A DNA stretch of 64,000 nt from Methylomonas albis (GCF_014850955.1 NZ_JACXSS010000001.1:4278001-4342000); one strand, 5' to 3'. Shown: positions 48,589-58,174, numbered from the stretch's first letter. The notes: a model not told the origin generated them from the letters alone. Translations and numbers: made by a program.

Positions 48589-49749
48589 GTGAAATCAAGT
48601 CTGCGCCGAACCACCATCCTTTGGACGCTTCCCTGCTTGTTGGTTCTGTTGCTGGCGGCGTGTCAAGAACAGCATACACCACCGGCGTTCCCGCCGCCCG
48701 AAGTGACCGTCCAGCATATTGAGGCTAAAACGATCCCTATTGAATGGGATTTTGTCGGCCAAACAGAAAGTTCTCGCCTCGTCGAAATCCGCACTCGCAT
48801 CGAAGGCGTTATTGATAAACGCCTATTCGAGGAAGGTACGCTGGTGCGGAAAGGTCAAGTCTTGTATCAATTGGATGACCGCTCGTTTGCCGCCGCCTTA
48901 CAAGGCGAAAAAGGCAACTTGGCTCAACAGGTAGCCAAGCAGAAAAACGCAAAACGCGATGAGGAAAGACTCAATTACCTGATATCGGAAAAAGCCGTTA
49001 GTCAAAAAGACCTTGACGATGCGGTGTCCGCATTGACTGAAGCAGACGCGGCAGTGCAAACGGCCAAAGCCAATGTCACGACGGCGGAATTAAACTTGAG
49101 TTATGCCACGATCACATCGCCACTAACCGGCTTAACGGGTCAGAGCAAAAAAGCCGATGGCAGTTTTATCAGCCCAGGCCAGGACGGCTTACTGACCACA
49201 GTCACACAGACCGACCCGATGTGGGTCAAATTCAGCGCTTCGGAAACCCGTCTGTTGAAAGTCTCCGAAGCCGTCATGAAAAACCAGTTACTCATGCCGG
49301 AGAACAGTAGCTTTGTGGTGCAACTGCATCTGGCTGACGGCTCTACCTATCCCGTTGACGGCACTCTGAATTTTTCCGACAAACAATATTCTACCGACAC
49401 CGGCACACGGGAGTTTCGCGCCACTTTTACGAATCCCGAGATGAGACTGGTTCCCGGTCAGTTTGTGCGGGTTAAGCTAAAAGGCGCTAAACGACCCAAC
49501 GCCATTCTGGTTCCTCAACGTTCGGTGTTGCAAGGCCAACAAGGTAAATACCTTTACGTGGTCGGCCCCGATGACAAAGCGGAAATACGCCCGGTTGAAA
49601 TGGGCGATTGGTACAACGACGAATGGATTGTCGAAAGCGGTCTACAAAGCGGCGAACGGGTGATAGTGGACGGCGTCAGTCACGTGGCACCCAATATGCC
49701 GGTAAAACCGCAACAGGCGGCGGCCGACAGTAGCAGGAGTCAGCCGTGA
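48589..49749 (+). CDS. RND efflux periplasmic adaptor lipoprotein (HlyD/AcrA family)
   Basis: 386 residues from a GTG start preceded by GAGG. The N-terminal signal (residues 8-24) ends in a lipobox LLAAC with Cys25, so the protein should be an inner-membrane-anchored lipoprotein. A beta-barrel/lipoyl region (RIEGVIDKRLFEEGTLVRKG) flanks a helical hairpin (about 100-170, rich in Ala, Glu and Gln), and a C-terminal membrane-proximal domain follows (VPQRSVLQGQQG). This is the AcrA/MexA layout; its length is normal. It bridges the pump and the outer-membrane channel encoded just downstream and overlaps the pump gene by GTGA. It lies 57 bp after the last PKS gene and is probably in the same transcript, which suggests export of the product or self-protection. 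Confidence 0.95.
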   Translation: MKSSLRRTTILWTLPCLLVLLLAACQEQHTPPAFPPPEVTVQHIEAKTIPIEWDFVGQTESSRLVEIRTRIEGVIDKRLFEEGTLVRKGQVLYQLDDRSFAAALQGEKGNLAQQVAKQKNAKRDEERLNYLISEKAVSQKDLDDAVSALTEADAAVQTAKANVTTAELNLSYATITSPLTGLTGQSKKADGSFISPGQDGLLTTVTQTDPMWVKFSASETRLLKVSEAVMKNQLLMPENSSFVVQLHLADGSTYPVDGTLNFSDKQYSTDTGTREFRATFTNPEMRLVPGQFVRVKLKGAKRPNAILVPQRSVLQGQQGKYLYVVGPDDKAEIRPVEMGDWYNDEWIVESGLQSGERVIVDGVSHVAPNMPVKPQQAAADSSRSQP

Positions 49750-52700
49750 GCATTGGATTTTTTATCAGCCGACCTATTTTCGCTGCTATCCTATCAATCG
49801 TCATCGTTATGGCGGGTCTATTAGCCTTGCGTCAACTACCCGTGGCGCAGTTTCCCGATATTTCTCCACCGCAGATCCAGGTATCCGCCACCTACCCCGG
49901 CGCCAGTGCCGAAACCGTGGCGCAAACAATCGCCGCACCGATTGAGCAACAAGTCAACGGCGCGGAAAACATGCTGTACATGAACTCTAGCAGTGCATCC
50001 AATGGCTCTCTGGGGCTGAGCATCATATTCGACATTGGCACCGATATCGATAAAGCGCAGACCGATGTACAAAATCGCGTCAAGATGGCCGAAGCGCAAC
50101 TGCCGGACGAAGTACGCCGTGGCGGCGTCTCGGTCACAAAGTCTACTTCCAGCATTTTGCTGATGTTGGCCATTAAATCGGATGGCCGTTACGATCCTAC
50201 CTACATCAGTAACTACGCTAGTCTGCATGTCCTGGACAAACTCAAACAAATTCCTGGCGCCAACCAAGTTGCCCCCATGGGTTCATCCGATTACGCCATG
50301 CGCATCTGGTTAAAACCCGACAACATGGCGCATCTTGGCATCACTACCGCGGACATCCGTAACGCGATTTCCCAGCAAAACACTCAGTTCGCCGTCGGCC
50401 AGATTGGGCAAAAGCCGACGTCAGAACCCGTCGCGCTCACCCTGCCCATAGCGGCGGAAGGCCGTCTCACCGACCCCAAAGCGTTTGAAGAGATTATCCT
50501 GCGCGCCAACATTGACGGCGCCATCCGCTTGCGCGACGTCGCCACTGTGGAACTGGGAGCGCAGAGTTATGACATGTTGACCAGGCTCAATGGAGAAAAC
50601 GCCACCCTGATAGCGGTCTATCAACAACCCGGCGCCAATGCGCTGGATGTCGCGGCACAAGTCAGGGCAACCATGGATCGTTTGTCTACCACATTCCCGG
50701 CAGGCATCAGCTACGCCATTCCCTACGACACGACAGAGTTTGTCGAAATATCGATCGAGGAAGTCATTGACACCTTGTTTGAAGCCATCATCTTGGTGAT
50801 CGGCGTTGTATTCCTGTTTCTGCAAAATTGGCGCGCCACGCTGATTCCGACCTTAGCCGTACCGGTATCCATTATCGGCACCTTGGCGGGCATGTATATT
50901 TTGGGTTTTTCAGTTAACACGCTCACCCTGTTCGGCATGGTGCTGGCTATCGGACTGGTGGTCGACGATGCGATCGTGGTGATCGAGAATGTGGAGCGCA
51001 ATATACGTGAACTGGGGCTGAGAGGCCGCGAAGCAGCGACTCACGCCTTGTCTGAAGTCGCTGGGCCGGTGGTTGCCACGACCTTGGTGCTGATTGCCGT
51101 ATTTCTACCGGTATCGTTTCTCGGCGGTATGACCGGACAGCTCTATAAACAATTCGCCATCACCATCGCCATATCGGTAGCGCTATCGGCCATCGTTGCC
51201 CTGACCCTGAGCCCGGCTTTGGCGGCCATCCTTATCAAGCCGACCGAACACCAAAAGCCGCGTCTGTTTCTATGGTTCGACACCGCGCTGGAAAAAACCA
51301 CCCAGCGCTACCTCGGCGGCGTCCGTTGGCTATTACGCCATACCGCTGTCGGCATACTGCTGTATGTTTGCATGGTTGCCGCCATCGTCGGCCTGTTTAA
51401 AGTCGTACCGACCAGTTTTGTTCCCCCGGAAGATCAAGGCACGCTATTTAGCGTCGTTTTGCTACCGGACGCAGCCAGCCTGGACCGCACCGGCGCAGCA
51501 GTACAGCAAGTGGAAAACTTGGTAAAAAACAATCCGGCGTTACGCGATATAGCCTCTATTACCGGCATGAATCTGATGGATGGCGGCAACGAGACGAATG
51601 CCGGGGTGTTATTTCTGTCCCTGAAAAATTGGAAAGATAGAATCAAACCGGAGTTGCAAGCCGAAAACGTGTTGGGCCGTTTGATGCAACAAGCCTCCAG
51701 TATCAAAGAGGCGATGGTGATGTTCATGAATCCCCCCTCCATCCCCGGTCTCGGTGTAGCGGGTGGCTTCGAATTCTGGATTCTCAACCAGGGTGCCGGC
51801 GATACGGCCACCTTGGAAGCCATGACCCAAAAGGTCATCGCCAAAGCCAGTCAGCACCCGGAATTACAAGGTGTCTCCACCAGCATTAACTCCAACTCGC
51901 AACAATTATCCATCACCCTCGACCGAGACAAGACTTGGGCCATGGATGTGGCTATCGGCGACGTTTTCGATACCTTACAAGGTATGTTCAATACCACCTA
52001 TGTTAACGATTTCAATAAATTCGGCCGCACCTACCAGGTGTTGTTACAAGCGGCCCCTCAATACCGCAGTCGCCCTGAAGATATCGAAAAAGTTTTTGTC
52101 CGTAGCACCTCCGGTACGATGGTCCCCCTCAGCAGCTTACTGAGTGTGCATTATGCCAACGGCCCAGACTCCATTAGCCGTTTCAACGGTTTCCCCGCAG
52201 CCCGTATCAACGGCGCCGCCGCGATGGGCTACAGCTCCGGTCAAGCCATGTTAGCGATGGAACAAGCGGCGCAAGAGGTCCTGCCGGACAGCATGTCATT
52301 CGCTTGGGGCGGACAGTCGTTTCAAGAAAAAGCCTCGGGCAGTTCATCGGGTTCGGCGTTTGCTTATGGCATTTTGATGGTATTTCTGATTCTCGCCGCC
52401 CAATACGAACGGCTGATATTACCCTTTGCCGTGATGTTGGCGGTACCTTTTGGCTTGTTCGGCGCCTTTCTTGTAGTCTGGGCCAGCCACATGCAGGACG
52501 ACGTCTATTTCCAAATCGGCTTGGTCACGCTGATTGCGCTCAGTGCCAAAAACGCCATACTAATCGTTGAATTCGCGTCGCTTAAACACGAGCAAGGCAT
52601 GGATGTGGTGGATGCCGCCCTGGAAGCCTGCCGACTCCGCTTTCGTCCGATTCTAATGACGTCCTTTTCTTTCATCCTTGGGGTATTACCGTTGGTGCTT

Positions 52701-52880
52701 AGTACCGGTGCCGGCGCAAACAGCCGGCACTCTATCGGTATAGGCATTATGGGCGGTATGGTCAGCGCTACCGTATTAGCCGTGTTTTTTGTGCCCTTAT
52801 TTTTCGTATTACTGGAGAAGACCCGAGAAAACAGGACAACAAAGCCGACCGATAGCGTCATTACGAATCAGGAAATCTAA
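49746..52880 (+). CDS. RND multidrug efflux pump, AcrB/MexB (HAE1) family
   Basis: 1044 residues, the usual HAE1 length. It starts at a GTG that overlaps the adaptor stop. N-terminal TM1 begins FFISRPIFAAIL, followed by the QFPDISPPQIQVSATYPGA motif of the porter domain. The proton-relay pair is Asp407-Asp408 in TM4 (GLVVDDAIVVIEN), and Lys935 lies in TM10 (ALSAKNAIL). The internal duplication and about twelve hydrophobic helices are visible. It is a trimeric inner-membrane proton/drug antiporter that works with the adjacent adaptor and outer-membrane lipoprotein. In this setting it probably expels the hybrid polyketide-peptide or a related toxic compound. The substrate cannot be read from the sequence. 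Confidence 0.96.
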   Translation: MSIGFFISRPIFAAILSIVIVMAGLLALRQLPVAQFPDISPPQIQVSATYPGASAETVAQTIAAPIEQQVNGAENMLYMNSSSASNGSLGLSIIFDIGTDIDKAQTDVQNRVKMAEAQLPDEVRRGGVSVTKSTSSILLMLAIKSDGRYDPTYISNYASLHVLDKLKQIPGANQVAPMGSSDYAMRIWLKPDNMAHLGITTADIRNAISQQNTQFAVGQIGQKPTSEPVALTLPIAAEGRLTDPKAFEEIILRANIDGAIRLRDVATVELGAQSYDMLTRLNGENATLIAVYQQPGANALDVAAQVRATMDRLSTTFPAGISYAIPYDTTEFVEISIEEVIDTLFEAIILVIGVVFLFLQNWRATLIPTLAVPVSIIGTLAGMYILGFSVNTLTLFGMVLAIGLVVDDAIVVIENVERNIRELGLRGREAATHALSEVAGPVVATTLVLIAVFLPVSFLGGMTGQLYKQFAITIAISVALSAIVALTLSPALAAILIKPTEHQKPRLFLWFDTALEKTTQRYLGGVRWLLRHTAVGILLYVCMVAAIVGLFKVVPTSFVPPEDQGTLFSVVLLPDAASLDRTGAAVQQVENLVKNNPALRDIASITGMNLMDGGNETNAGVLFLSLKNWKDRIKPELQAENVLGRLMQQASSIKEAMVMFMNPPSIPGLGVAGGFEFWILNQGAGDTATLEAMTQKVIAKASQHPELQGVSTSINSNSQQLSITLDRDKTWAMDVAIGDVFDTLQGMFNTTYVNDFNKFGRTYQVLLQAAPQYRSRPEDIEKVFVRSTSGTMVPLSSLLSVHYANGPDSISRFNGFPAARINGAAAMGYSSGQAMLAMEQAAQEVLPDSMSFAWGGQSFQEKASGSSSGSAFAYGILMVFLILAAQYERLILPFAVMLAVPFGLFGAFLVVWASHMQDDVYFQIGLVTLIALSAKNAILIVEFASLKHEQGMDVVDAALEACRLRFRPILMTSFSFILGVLPLVLSTGAGANSRHSIGIGIMGGMVSATVLAVFFVPLFFVLLEKTRENRTTKPTDSVITNQEI

Positions 52881-52882
52881 TC

Positions 52883-54298
52883 ATGCGTCTCATCTTGATC
52901 CTCCTATTCCTACCCTTAGCACTATCGAGCTGTTCCATGGTCGGTCCGGATTACCAACCACCTACATCGTCGATACCGGATGCTTGGCGTTTTGCCCCAA
53001 CCGAAACTGTTTCGGCTGGCGATAGCCGCTGGTGGGAGCAATTCGGCGACCCCGTACTGAATCAACTCATTGAACAGGCGCTTCTGTATAACAAAGATCT
53101 GCAAATCGCGACGGCCACGGTGGAAGAATATTTGGGCACCTATCGGGTAACCCGCGCCGACCTGTTTCCACAAATCAGTGGCAGCGCCGCATACCAAAGG
53201 CAAAAAAATTCCGACGAGATCTCGGGAGCGATACCAACTCCCGCCTACAACAATTTTCAATCCGCGCTAAACCTTTCCTGGGAAATCGACGTATGGGGCA
53301 GATTGAGGCGCGCTACCGAATCCGCCCGCGCCAACCTGTTTGGGCAGGAAGAAGTCCGGCGCACCGTGGTTCTGACGCTTGTCACCAGCGTAGCCCGTTC
53401 CTATGTGCAATTGCGAGAGCTGGACCAGCGCTTGGAAATTGCCAAACGCACCGAGCTTGACCGGAAAGAAGCCTACCGCATCGCCCAAGCACGACTCAAA
53501 GGAGAGCTCAACTCCGAAGCTGATGTACGGCAAGCGGAATCGGAGGTTCATAGTACAGCGACTTCAGTATCGCAACTGAACGCACAGGTCGCGCAAAAAG
53601 AACACGAACTATGCGTGCTTCTGGGCCGGAACCCAAGCACGATACAACGTGGATTATCACTCACCGAACTGCAGGTGCCCGGCATACCGGCGGGACTTCC
53701 TTCGGATTTATTAACCCGCCGTCCCGATATACGCAAGGCAGAGCAAGATTTAATCGCCGCAAACGCCAATATCGGCGTAGCCAAAGCCGAATACTTCCCA
53801 AAATTCACGATTACCGGCGCAATGGGCAGTGCCAGCGCTGATTTCAGCCGCCTGCTGGATGGACCGGCGGGCGCGTGGAGCTACGGGTTAGGATTAGCCA
53901 TGCCCTTGCTCACCGCCGGCAAAATCGCCGGTCAAGTAAAAGCCGCTGAAGCCCGAGAACAAGAATCGCTATTCGCCTATCAAAAGACCCTACTGCAAGC
54001 CTTCCAAGAAACTGAAGATGCGTTAGTGAATAACAGTGCAATCTTGGAACAAGTGCGGGCATTAAGTCGTCAAGTCGCGGCCTTGCGAGAGTATCGGAGG
54101 CTAGCATTACTGCGTTATAACAATGGCCTTACCGATTACCTGGTAGTCTTGGATGCACAACGCAATCAGTTCACCACCGAACTATCCCTTGCCACCGCTC
54201 AAAGCAACTCATTGCAATCGGTGATCAATTTATACAAAGCACTTGGCGGCAGTTGGATAGAAAAAGTGTCGGAAAAACCGGAAATGCCGGCTAGTTAA
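52883..54298 (+). CDS. outer-membrane efflux lipoprotein, OprM/NodT family (TolC-like)
   Basis: 471 residues. A short signal (1-16) ends in LALSSC with lipidated Cys17. MVGPDYQPP and DAWR are typical of NodT/OprM proteins. Two repeated halves each carry long amphipathic helices (for example residues 180-240 and 385-440) and a strand segment such as NLSWEIDVWGRLRR. The LTRRPDIRKAEQDLIAANANIGVAKAEYFP region is the family hallmark. It forms the trimeric exit duct of the tripartite pump. It begins two bases after the pump stop, so the three genes are one operon. About 270 bp without a gene follow. Confidence 0.95.
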   Translation: MRLILILLFLPLALSSCSMVGPDYQPPTSSIPDAWRFAPTETVSAGDSRWWEQFGDPVLNQLIEQALLYNKDLQIATATVEEYLGTYRVTRADLFPQISGSAAYQRQKNSDEISGAIPTPAYNNFQSALNLSWEIDVWGRLRRATESARANLFGQEEVRRTVVLTLVTSVARSYVQLRELDQRLEIAKRTELDRKEAYRIAQARLKGELNSEADVRQAESEVHSTATSVSQLNAQVAQKEHELCVLLGRNPSTIQRGLSLTELQVPGIPAGLPSDLLTRRPDIRKAEQDLIAANANIGVAKAEYFPKFTITGAMGSASADFSRLLDGPAGAWSYGLGLAMPLLTAGKIAGQVKAAEAREQESLFAYQKTLLQAFQETEDALVNNSAILEQVRALSRQVAALREYRRLALLRYNNGLTDYLVVLDAQRNQFTTELSLATAQSNSLQSVINLYKALGGSWIEKVSEKPEMPAS

Positions 54299-54473
54299 CA
54301 TGTTAATGCGCCGCACTCCGCCGCATCTACCGATTGCCAGACACGACTTGCCCCCACGGACGTCGTATTTTGTTTCGCTATAAACGCCTTACCATGGAAC
54401 TGCGAAACCTTTTTTCTTAACATTGATCATCAAAAAAACCGTCGAAAGGCTATGTCTTCCGCAGCATATCGCC

Positions 54474-54508
54474 TTATGCTAAATGGTAGAATCTTTGTAT
54501 AGTATACT
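54474..54508 (+). promoter_or_regulatory. candidate promoter upstream of the DUF697-like gene
   Basis: Two adjacent -10-like boxes, TATAGT (54498-54503) and TATACT (54503-54508), each differ from TATAAT at one position and sit about 65-75 bp before the ATG at 54573. No good -35 box is present at the right spacing; TTATGC at 54474 is poor. The surrounding 54299-54572 gap is AT-richer than the genes and contains no other gene. Confidence 0.3.
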
Positions 54509-54572
54509 CAACCTGTATGGTGTAAGATAAATGCCTAATTTCAGAATCAGCTTTTACTAAGGAGTGAGCCCC

Positions 54573-55079
54573 ATGAATGCTACCGTAACCGAAGAAGCGA
54601 CTTTATTAGCGGAAACCGTCATCGATGCTGATGCCACAGCAAGCCCGATCATTAAACGTTATAGCCTGATTGCTGCAGGTATTGGCATTATTCCAGTTCC
54701 GCTCATAGATTCCGTGTTGGTTAGCGGGGTTCAGGTCAAGATGGTCTACGAATTGGCTAAGGCATTTGATACTCCTTTTATAGAATCTCGCGTCAAAGCC
54801 ATAGTGGGCTCACTGGTGGGCGGCATTGCCCCAATTGGCGTCGCAGGAGGAGCCGTTCACCTAGTGAAAGCAATCCCATTCATAGGCTTTGCGGCGTGGT
54901 ATTTTGTAGGCCCGGCGCTGGCTTTTGCTTCAACTTATGCCGTCGGCAAAGTCTTTTCAGAACATTTCCAAACCGGTGGCACCCTGCTCACTTTCAATGC
55001 CGACAAAATTCGCGTCCATTATCAGCGCGAGTTCGAAGCCGCATTAAAATCCAGAAAAGCGGGCAAAACACCCGCTTAA
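54573..55079 (+). CDS. DUF697-like (YcjF-type) small membrane protein
   Basis: 168 residues. I chose the ATG at 54573 because AAGGAG lies at the right distance upstream; a GTG three codons earlier overlaps that RBS. After an acidic N-terminal 25 residues come SPIIKRYSLIAAGIGIIPVPLIDSV, a glycine-rich hydrophobic segment (IVGSLVGGIAPIGVAGG) and a third hydrophobic stretch (AIPFIGFAAWYFVGPAL), then a basic C-terminus. The pattern of a P-V-P-lined helix and AVGKVFSEHF resembles DUF697/YcjF-type membrane proteins. Function is unknown. It lies between the RND operon and the ABC exporter and may have its own promoter. A link to the pathway is only positional. Confidence 0.65.
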   Translation: MNATVTEEATLLAETVIDADATASPIIKRYSLIAAGIGIIPVPLIDSVLVSGVQVKMVYELAKAFDTPFIESRVKAIVGSLVGGIAPIGVAGGAVHLVKAIPFIGFAAWYFVGPALAFASTYAVGKVFSEHFQTGGTLLTFNADKIRVHYQREFEAALKSRKAGKTPA

Positions 55080-55199
55080 ATAAGCGCAAGGCAATTCAGA
55101 TCGACAAATGCTTCCGTTACGCTTGTTTTTGGAGCACTGACTGAGGCATTTCCGACAAGAACGCCGTTCTAAGGTTAACATCGCCTAAACCCACTCACC

Positions 55200-55397
55200 A
55201 TGACATCGCTGCCACTCATTGGTATTTATTATCTAATAATTTTGCTTTTGGTCAGTTGCTGCGCCATTGGTCGGAAACCAGGATTTCTGATAACGCTTGT
55301 CCTATCCCTGGTACTTACCCCCTTCGTCATGTTATTGATCCTTTACATCACCAAGTCCTCTGAAAAAAAGTCGACACTGACCGCATCGCGGACTTAG
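55200..55397 (+). CDS. hypothetical 65-residue membrane protein
   Basis: A short frame starts MTSLPLIGIYYLII. It has two hydrophobic helices (about residues 5-22 and 29-50) separated by a Gly-Arg-Lys turn, and a polar Lys/Ser C-terminus. No Shine-Dalgarno sequence is obvious. The gene ends 23 bp before the ABC exporter gene, so it could be co-transcribed with it. I recognise no family. It could be a small accessory membrane peptide or a chance frame. Confidence 0.45.
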   Translation: MTSLPLIGIYYLIILLLVSCCAIGRKPGFLITLVLSLVLTPFVMLLILYITKSSEKKSTLTASRT

Positions 55398-55420
55398 TTT
55401 AGCTGGACGGCGTATTCTCC

Positions 55421-57058
55421 ATGTCCTTGATTGAACTGATTCGCCGGCACATAAAAACCTCGCCACACACATTCGTTCTTCTCGCCCTGCTTTCCGGGGT
55501 AAGCAACGTCTTGGTGATGACACTCATCACCACTTCCGCCGGTGTTGAGCAAGCAGCGCTGGACTTGCGCACTATCACCATGTTCGGATTAGTCATCGGT
55601 ATTTACATTGTCAGCCAACGCGGCCTGATGCGCATTACCGCCACTGAAGTGGAGTCGATGATCCACGACTTACGCATGGCCTTAGTCGAAAACATCAGCC
55701 ACGCTGAGTTGCTTTCGTTGGAACGAGTCGGACGCTCGGAAATTCTCACCGGAATGATCCGGGATACGCAAACGATCTCCCAAGCGTCTAACATTCTGGT
55801 CATAGCCGTTCAGTCTATCATCATGATTGCACTGTCCATGGTCTACGTCTTTCTGATCAATAAGATAGCGTTTGTGCTAAGCCTGAGTTTTATCGCATTC
55901 TCCATGCTGCTGATTCTGAGACACATGATTGCGCTACGCGCGGAACTCAATACGGTTTACGAGGAAGAAAATCATTTATACGACGGCCTACGCGATGTAC
56001 TCGAAGGCTTTAAAGAAGTAAAAATGAGTCCGCCCAGGCGTATTGACATTTTGGCGGAAATTGACATCGCCGCAACGCGCGCACGAGACGTTAAAATTGC
56101 ATTCCAAGGCCGCGCCGCTCAGGAGTTTGTACTCAGCCAGACTATGAGTTTCCTGCTGCTTGGCATCATCGTGTTTATAGCACCGATGTTTTTCAGCGTC
56201 GAAGCGGGAGCCGCCGCGCGTACTGCGGCCGCCATGTTGTTTATCATTGGCCCGTTGGCGATGGTCACCCAAGCGATACCGATCTTCGCGACCGCTAATG
56301 CCGCCGCCGACAACCTAAGCCAATTAGAACATCTACTCCAATCCCTGGTGAGCACGATACCGGGAATGATCGAACGCCCTTTGCCCGCCACGTTCGAAGC
56401 CATCCATTTCGACACTGTCAGTTTTACTTACGTCGACAATAAAGCCGTAGACATGTTTACGGTAGGCCCATTCAATTTCAGCATCCGCCAGGGCGAAACC
56501 TTGTTTATCACAGGCGGCAACGGCTCCGGAAAGTCCACCTTAGTCAAACTATTGGTCGGGCTTTATTATCCCGAAAAAGGGGTGATTCGGATCGACCAAC
56601 AAGCGCTTTCGGCAGAAACCTATTCGTCCTATCGCAGCAAGTTTTCAGTCATTTTTTCCGATTACTACTTATTCAAACGGCTGTACGGCCTCAATGCACC
56701 CAGTCCGGAGATCATTGATGAGTTGTGTCTACTGCTCGAAATATTAGGTAAAGTCCGATTAAAGGACGCCAACCGCTTCGATACCATAGACTTGAGTACG
56801 GGACAGCGTAAGCGCCTCGCTTTGCTGGTCACGCTATTGGAAGACAAGCCCATTATCGTACTGGATGAATGGGCCGCAGACCAAGACCCTCATTTCCGCC
56901 GAAAATTCTATCAGGAATTGTTACCCCACCTAAAAGCCCTAGGCAAAACTATAATCGCCATTACCCACGATGACCGCTATTTCGATACAGCCGATAGATG
57001 CATCGCCCTTGAAGAAGGCCGCATAACATCGGACATCAGTAAAAAGCCACTTCAATAG
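55421..57058 (+). CDS. cyclic-peptide export ABC transporter (SyrD/PvdE family)
   Basis: 545 residues with a fused membrane and nucleotide-binding domain. The N-terminal half has about six hydrophobic helices (residues 15-290). The ABC half has Walker A GGNGSGKST (365-373, Lys371), the shortened signature LSTGQRKRLAL, Walker B VLDEWAADQDP (Asp482, Glu483) and switch His in ITHDD. The signature LSTGQ.KR and EWAADQDP are typical of the SyrD/PvdE/YojI branch, which moves non-ribosomal peptides or their precursors from cytoplasm to periplasm. Its presence beside NRPS genes supports a peptide-containing, possibly cyclic product. The SPFH gene follows after 9 bp, suggesting one operon. Confidence 0.92.
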   Translation: MSLIELIRRHIKTSPHTFVLLALLSGVSNVLVMTLITTSAGVEQAALDLRTITMFGLVIGIYIVSQRGLMRITATEVESMIHDLRMALVENISHAELLSLERVGRSEILTGMIRDTQTISQASNILVIAVQSIIMIALSMVYVFLINKIAFVLSLSFIAFSMLLILRHMIALRAELNTVYEEENHLYDGLRDVLEGFKEVKMSPPRRIDILAEIDIAATRARDVKIAFQGRAAQEFVLSQTMSFLLLGIIVFIAPMFFSVEAGAAARTAAAMLFIIGPLAMVTQAIPIFATANAAADNLSQLEHLLQSLVSTIPGMIERPLPATFEAIHFDTVSFTYVDNKAVDMFTVGPFNFSIRQGETLFITGGNGSGKSTLVKLLVGLYYPEKGVIRIDQQALSAETYSSYRSKFSVIFSDYYLFKRLYGLNAPSPEIIDELCLLLEILGKVRLKDANRFDTIDLSTGQRKRLALLVTLLEDKPIIVLDEWAADQDPHFRRKFYQELLPHLKALGKTIIAITHDDRYFDTADRCIALEEGRITSDISKKPLQ

Positions 57059-57067
57059 TCCAAGTCT

Positions 57068-58120
57068 ATGCAATTTGCCGCTTTTAAACCATTCTACGAA
57101 AAACATATCATGAACATCACGCTCGCGGTGATGGTCTTGGGACTGTTATTCGTGTTCTTATCACCGACCATGATCGTCACTATTCCGTCCGGTCACCTGG
57201 GAGTACGATGGTACCGCTTCAATAATGGTACCGACCTCGGACCGGCCATCAGAGAAGGAACCCGTTTAAAGTTTCCCTGGGACGAACTGTACGATTACGA
57301 CGCGCGGGCACAGATTGTCGATCAAGATTACGATGTCATCACCAAAGACGGCTTGTTAGTCGCCACCAAAATTTCGTTTCTTTACCGTGTTAAGCCCGAT
57401 ACGCTCGGCCTGCTGCACAAAGAAGTCGGGCCGGATTTTGTCAAAGAGGTCCTAAAACCTGAATTAGGTGCCGTAGCACGGTCGGTGATTTCCCACTACA
57501 CGGCGGAAGAGCTCTACAGCACTCACCGGGAAGAAGCTCAAGACAAAATATTGCAATCAATGATTGGGGAGTTATATGAGGATAACGCCTATAGCCCCAA
57601 TGGGGTCGTGCTGATCGCCTTTGATAGACTCATGCTGAAATCCATAAAACTGCCTGAACGAATAGCGTCTGCCATAGAGGCTAAAGTTGAGCAGTTTCAA
57701 CGCCAACTCGAATATGACTTCCGCCTGCAGATCGAGACCAAGGAAAAACAACGTAAAAGCATTGAAGGTGAAGGCGTACGGGCACTGTTCGACAATATTG
57801 GCGGAAAAGATCTCGCCAGCTATTTACGACTGTCCGGCATCAACGCCACCCTGGAACTGGCTCGTTCCAACAACGCGAAAATAATCGTCACCGGCAGTTC
57901 GCTCAATGCCTTGCCTTTGCTGATCGGCAGCGACACCGTCACGCCTACGACTCCACCAACACAAGCAGGTGAGGCAGCGAAGACAGACATTAACAACGAG
58001 ATCGGCAAATCGTTACAGCCGTTTAAAGCACCGACAGACCAATCCCAAACGACGCCGAGCAGAGCGGAAAAATCGGCATCCAACACAGACAAAACAAAAA
58101 CCGATGGCACCAAAAAATAG
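57068..58120 (+). CDS. SPFH/Band 7 (prohibitin-like) membrane protein
   Basis: 350 residues. One N-terminal transmembrane helix (about 15-38) is followed by a Band 7 domain (TIPSGHLGVRWYRF, GTRLKFPWDELYDYD, VITKDGLLVATKISFLYRV). Next come a charged coiled coil (about 205-245, IETKEKQRKSIEGEGVRA) and a low-complexity, Thr/Lys-rich tail from about 300. These proteins scaffold membrane microdomains and often regulate proteases or transporters. It begins 9 bp after the ABC exporter stop, so I infer co-expression; a role in organising the exporter is speculation. The tail after residue 300 is unlike most family members. Confidence 0.88.
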   Translation: MQFAAFKPFYEKHIMNITLAVMVLGLLFVFLSPTMIVTIPSGHLGVRWYRFNNGTDLGPAIREGTRLKFPWDELYDYDARAQIVDQDYDVITKDGLLVATKISFLYRVKPDTLGLLHKEVGPDFVKEVLKPELGAVARSVISHYTAEELYSTHREEAQDKILQSMIGELYEDNAYSPNGVVLIAFDRLMLKSIKLPERIASAIEAKVEQFQRQLEYDFRLQIETKEKQRKSIEGEGVRALFDNIGGKDLASYLRLSGINATLELARSNNAKIIVTGSSLNALPLLIGSDTVTPTTPPTQAGEAAKTDINNEIGKSLQPFKAPTDQSQTTPSRAEKSASNTDKTKTDGTKK

Positions 58121-58128
58121 GCTGGGGT

Positions 58129-58174
58129 TTCGGATCGAACAGCGGCGGTTGTCGGCGACCGCCAACGGTCCGAA
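58129..58174 (+). terminator. two-part hairpin after the SPFH gene (possible terminator without a clear U-tract)
   Basis: TTCGGATCG (58129-58137) pairs with CGGTCCGAA (58166-58174) through one G-T wobble. Inside it GGCGGT (58144-58149) pairs with ACCGCC (58158-58163) around an 8-base loop. The structure starts 9 bases after the SPFH stop codon. No run of T follows, so intrinsic termination is uncertain; it could also stabilise the upstream mRNA. Confidence 0.4.

Noticed and set aside
54564..54572. GTG at 54564 as start of the DUF697-like protein
   Set aside because: It overlaps the AAGGAG Shine-Dalgarno sequence that serves the ATG at 54573.
55074..55087. CGCTTA/TAAGCG inverted repeat at the end of the DUF697-like gene as a terminator
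   Set aside because: Only a 6-bp stem with a 2-base loop and no T-run downstream.
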